A stretch of DNA of 15,524 nt from Candidatus Saccharibacteria bacterium UBA5170 (GTDB lineage: Bacteria; Patescibacteriota; Saccharimonadia; Saccharimonadales; Saccharimonadaceae): positions 180,101 to 195,624 of the forward strand of contig DHWY01000002.1 of assembly GCA_002413425.1 (NCBI GenBank), in the 5' to 3' direction. The notes under the pieces were generated by a model. That model had not been told where the DNA came from and did not search any database. It saw only the letters and a list, made by a program, of their open reading frames with translations. The position numbers and the translations under genes were made by a program. Within the stretch, counting starts at the first letter, position 1. Each line of letters starts with the position of its first letter. Positions 12,725-15,524 of this stretch are shown piece after piece.

Positions 12725-14011
12725 CTACCGCGGTTCGAACAATGTTACTAACTTATCGTTAAGTTCAATCAGCTCTTGACGTTCTCCACTACTGACCGCG
12801 GCGAGCACCCACGTATTGGCATCAATAAATTCACGGGCAGTATCAATCATGCGATCAAGTGAGACATTTTTTATCATCTCTGGTACGGCACCGTAATTCT
12901 TGATAAAATCATCTGCAAAATAACGTCCCGTATAAAAACTACTAATTTGCGAGACGGTTTGGGCACCCATTTGATAGCGTCCGAGTGCAAATGATTTAGC
13001 TGCCTCAATCTCGGCTTGATCAATCTTTCCATCTAAAACACAGCGGATTTCACGGGTAATAATATCGAACAGATCACCGGCTGTTTCGTGATTAACCTGA
13101 CCAATGATGTCCCAACTACTGTCATAATACCCAGCCCCAACATGAGCGCTTACATTATAAGCAAGGCCTTTTTGGCGGGCCGCACCGAAGATACGTGAAT
13201 ACATCGTGCCAGTCAGGATATGGTTGAGGTAATGCATCGCATCCAGTTCCTCATCACTCAATTCACGAGGTATCGCCATTGACCAGTTAAAGGTCAGGTT
13301 AGTGGCATCTTTACGACGAATCACGCTTGGATTGGCACTGGCAAGCTCGTCTCGCGGAACAGTAAACCGCTCACCTTCTGGTAGTTGAAAGTCCTCGATT
13401 AAACGCTTAATTTCGGCCTTGCGTCCACGGAGTTTACCGGCGACAACAAAACGCATATTACGAGTCGTGTGAGTACGACGATGATGTTCGCGGACGTCAG
13501 CCAGCGTGACATTGCCAATCGTTGGAAGTGACTGACGATAGGTTAGCACGTCCTCACCAAGTAGCTGCTGTACTCGAGGCCACAGCAGACGATGGTGATC
13601 ATTTAAATAATTTGTTAGCTCACTCCGAACATTGCCCTTCTCAGCCTGAAGTTCGACATCATTAAATCGAGGCCGACAAATCGCCAGTTTTTGAAGATCG
13701 ATGATACGATCCCATTCAAAATCGGCGCAGTCGGCCTCGTATACCATTGACAGATCACTCGTGTAAGCATTTCGGTACGCTCCATTTTTGGTAAACTCCG
13801 ATTCAAATTCGTGTTCTGTTTTGTAACGCGCATTGGCTCCAAAGGCCATATGCTCCATGATATGGGCAACCTGCTCGATATCTTTGGCTTTGGTATAGCG
13901 ATTACCAGCACGAAAGTGAAATTGCATACTCATAACTGTTGCGCCAGGCACATTAATGAGCAGTCCTTTAGCACCATTCTTGAGATGCACTTCTTCGACG
14001 GTATGATTCAT
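12725..14011 (-). CDS. M16 family zinc metallopeptidase (single-domain-pair, about 428 residues)
   Basis: The protein has the inverted zinc motif HxxEH (His50, Glu53, His54 in HIMEH). Glu131 lies 77 residues after His54, the position of the third zinc ligand in pitrilysin, in the helix EKGNVRSEL. The second half carries the partner domain, with RQKGLAYNVSAHV as the conserved R/Y substrate-binding segment. At this length it is one M16A+M16C pair, so it probably works as a dimer like mitochondrial processing peptidase or bacterial M16B enzymes. There is no signal peptide or membrane segment, so it is likely cytoplasmic. The active site looks intact. It lies 23 nt downstream of secA, with AGGAAG 9 nt before the ATG. 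The substrate cannot be told; small peptides or leftover signal peptides are plausible, given the neighbour. Confidence 0.93.
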   Translation of the reverse strand: MNHTVEEVHLKNGAKGLLINVPGATVMSMQFHFRAGNRYTKAKDIEQVAHIMEHMAFGANARYKTEHEFESEFTKNGAYRNAYTSDLSMVYEADCADFEWDRIIDLQKLAICRPRFNDVELQAEKGNVRSELTNYLNDHHRLLWPRVQQLLGEDVLTYRQSLPTIGNVTLADVREHHRRTHTTRNMRFVVAGKLRGRKAEIKRLIEDFQLPEGERFTVPRDELASANPSVIRRKDATNLTFNWSMAIPRELSDEELDAMHYLNHILTGTMYSRIFGAARQKGLAYNVSAHVGAGYYDSSWDIIGQVNHETAGDLFDIITREIRCVLDGKIDQAEIEAAKSFALGRYQMGAQTVSQISSFYTGRYFADDFIKNYGAVPEMIKNVSLDRMIDTAREFIDANTWVLAAVSSGERQELIELNDKLVTLFEPR

Positions 14012-14020
14012 ATAACTTTA

Positions 14021-14027
14021 CTTCCTA
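14021..14027 (-). promoter_or_regulatory. SD site of the M16 peptidase gene
   Basis: TAGGAAG lies 9 nt before the ATG at 14011 in the 23-nt gap after secA. Its presence, with no -10 box next to the start, fits translation from a secA-M16 polycistronic mRNA. Confidence 0.45.
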
Positions 14028-14034
14028 GCAGTCT

Positions 14035-15524
14035 TTACTTACGATTAGTTTTACGATTTTGACGCTCAGATTTCTTTTTCTTGCGAACGTCATTTTTTTT
14101 CTTGTGTAATTGCTGTAAATCGGTCACTTTTTTGACTTTAAAGTCAGTATCGCGACTGGCTTCACCACCAGTCACCTCGTTCACACCGTGTTCGACGGCA
14201 TTCTCGGCCAGACGCGTCAATTCGGTGTCGTATTCTTCATCTTGACGAGCCACGACGTCGTGCTTGTGGACATGCATCACCGCCCGCAAGACCTCATCGC
14301 GGAGCGTTGCCTGTAAACTACTAAATAAGTTTTGGGCTTCGCTTCGGTACTCGACCAGCGGATCACGCTGTCCAACGCTTCGCCAGTGAATACCCTCACG
14401 AAGGTGCTGCATATTCTCGAGGTGTTGCATCCAGAGTGTATCAAGCACCTGCAAATAGACTTCACGCTCAACTTTTCGGACGATATCTTCGTCAAGCTCT
14501 TGCTCTTTAGCCTTATATAGTTTATCGACTTCTCTGCGAGCAAGCTCAAAGCGCAATTTATCGTTCTTTTCGTCACCGATGGCTTTAAGTTTTTTATCAC
14601 TGAGTGGAAAAATAGCTTCAAACTCGTCAGCGAAGTTCTTTTTATTTTTTGCAGGTAACGCAGTCAATTCGCGTAACTTAGCTTCAAGTAAAAGTTCCAT
14701 TTCAGGCTTAATATCAGTTCCCTCAAGAATCTTACGACGAATCGTATAAACAACCCGACGATGACGATTAATGACGTTATCGTATTGAACAACATTTTTA
14801 CGAGTATCGAAATTATAACCTTCAACCCGCTTTTGGGCGGCCTCAAGCGTCTTTGATACCGCTGCGTTCTGGATTGGCGTATCCTCGTCAACACCAAGCC
14901 GATCCATCAGGCTCGCAATACGTTCTCCTTGAAAAATGCGCATTAGGTCGTCTTCGGTAGAAACGTAAAATTGTGTTTCACCTGGGTCGCCTTGACGTCC
15001 ACCGCGCCCGCGGAGCTGATTATCGATACGACGAGATTCATGACGCTCAGAGCCAAGCACAACCAGCCCGCCAAGCTCAACAACTCCGTTGCCGAGTTTG
15101 ATGTCAGTGCCACGTCCAGCGATGTTCGTGGCGAGCGTGATAGAACCCTTTTCGCCGGCTTTTTCAATAATTGCCGCTTCCCGTTCATTATTTTTAGCGT
15201 TCAATAATTCGTACGGTACGCCTTCCTTATCAAGCCAACCAGCAATCAACTCGTTCTTGGCGATTGAAGCCGAGCCGACGAGGACAGGACGACCTTGGGC
15301 ATGGTACTCTTTGATTGCTTGAGCAACTGCCTTTAATTTTCCTTTTTCTGTCTTAAAGATAAGATCCTGCTTGTCGGTACGGTCAATTGGTCGATTAGAT
15401 GGAATCTGGATCACATCAAGACTATAGATTTGCTGAAATTCCTCGGCTTCAGTAAAAGCCGTACCTGTCATACCTGACAGCTTTTTATAGAGACGGAAGT
15501 AATTCTGAAACGAAACAGTCGCCA
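14035..15524 (-). CDS. secA: Preprotein translocase ATPase SecA (N-terminal part beyond window)
   Basis: SecA pushes unfolded preproteins through SecYEG using ATP. The C-terminal 495 residues are visible; the frame is open to the right edge, beginning ATVSFQNYFRLYKKLSG, so the first Met inside it (15471, MTGTAFTE) is internal. Seen in order are the second nucleotide-binding domain with TLATNIAGRGTD and NQLRGRGGRQGDPGE (motif VI, arginine finger), the helical scaffold and wing regions, and the two-helix-finger region (LWMQHLENMQHLREGIHWR, QRDPLVEY). Residues contacting ATP look intact. The tail is very basic and lacks the Cys-rich zinc motif that binds SecB and phospholipid in many SecA proteins. 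It is upstream of the M16 gene and probably cotranscribed with it. Confidence 0.98.
   Translation of the reverse strand, partial: ATVSFQNYFRLYKKLSGMTGTAFTEAEEFQQIYSLDVIQIPSNRPIDRTDKQDLIFKTEKGKLKAVAQAIKEYHAQGRPVLVGSASIAKNELIAGWLDKEGVPYELLNAKNNEREAAIIEKAGEKGSITLATNIAGRGTDIKLGNGVVELGGLVVLGSERHESRRIDNQLRGRGGRQGDPGETQFYVSTEDDLMRIFQGERIASLMDRLGVDEDTPIQNAAVSKTLEAAQKRVEGYNFDTRKNVVQYDNVINRHRRVVYTIRRKILEGTDIKPEMELLLEAKLRELTALPAKNKKNFADEFEAIFPLSDKKLKAIGDEKNDKLRFELARREVDKLYKAKEQELDEDIVRKVEREVYLQVLDTLWMQHLENMQHLREGIHWRSVGQRDPLVEYRSEAQNLFSSLQATLRDEVLRAVMHVHKHDVVARQDEEYDTELTRLAENAVEHGVNEVTGGEASRDTDFKVKKVTDLQQLHKKKNDVRKKKKSERQNRKTNRK

Noticed and set aside
12722..12727. TAGAAT as a murD promoter
   Set aside because: It overlaps the M16 stop codon and is only 6 nt from the ATG, with no -35 or TG extension; cotranscription with the M16 gene is simpler.
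1..15524. UGA reassigned to glycine (code 25) as in Gracilibacteria/SR1
   Set aside because: All conserved domains read through without TGA, TGA ends ftsE and murD exactly at overlaps, and RF2 is present.
1..15524. tRNA, rRNA, CRISPR arrays, insertion sequences or prophage genes
   Set aside because: All gaps between genes are under about 100 bases and are explained by promoters or terminators; I saw no cloverleaf, spaced direct repeats or transposase motifs.

Overview
The window is a compact bacterial chromosome segment with moderate GC, 14 genes and almost no spacer DNA. I read it as a member of the Candidate Phyla Radiation (Patescibacteria), most likely Saccharibacteria (TM7). This rests on divergent but intact housekeeping proteins, a minimal L27, a lone CheY-like regulator, a TRM11-like methyltransferase with a degenerate catalytic motif and a MurD-MurL pair. 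The genetic code is the standard bacterial one: no conserved domain is broken by TGA, TGA ends two genes, and the UGA-reading release factor RF2 is present. That argues against the code-25 lineages (Gracilibacteria, SR1). The phylum assignment is inference; no rRNA is present.

Left part (1-4300): a 3'-truncated xseA (exonuclease VII large subunit) overlaps the end of a flippase-like membrane protein gene, both on the minus strand. A 54-bp divergent promoter region separates them from a plus-strand TRM11-like RNA methyltransferase gene and a stand-alone rpmA (L27) with a near-ideal promoter and Shine-Dalgarno (SD) site. A perfect 15-bp hairpin sits between convergent rpmA and an unrecognised minus-strand gene.

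Right part (4300-15524) is all minus strand. In transcription order it reads secA (5' end off the window), M16 peptidase, murD, murL, prfB, ftsE, ftsX, a PcsB/CwlO-like coiled-coil CHAP hydrolase, a CtpA-type S41 protease, and a receiver-only response regulator closed by an intrinsic terminator. It resembles the secA-prfB-ftsEX-ctp neighbourhood of Gram-positive bacteria. It groups protein export, cell-wall precursor synthesis, translation termination and septal wall splitting.

Two points stand out. First, murD overlaps by 4 nt a gene encoding a PP-loop protein that I identify as MurL, the UDP-MurNAc-L-Ala-L-Glu epimerase. The MurD has an altered D-Glu pocket, so D-glutamate probably enters peptidoglycan by ligating L-Glu and then epimerising it (the MurD2/MurL route). 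Second, most genes start 7-11 nt after a -10 box, often an extended TGn -10, with no SD site. Leaderless or nearly leaderless mRNAs therefore look common here. The ftsE and hydrolase promoters share extra sequence around the transcription start.
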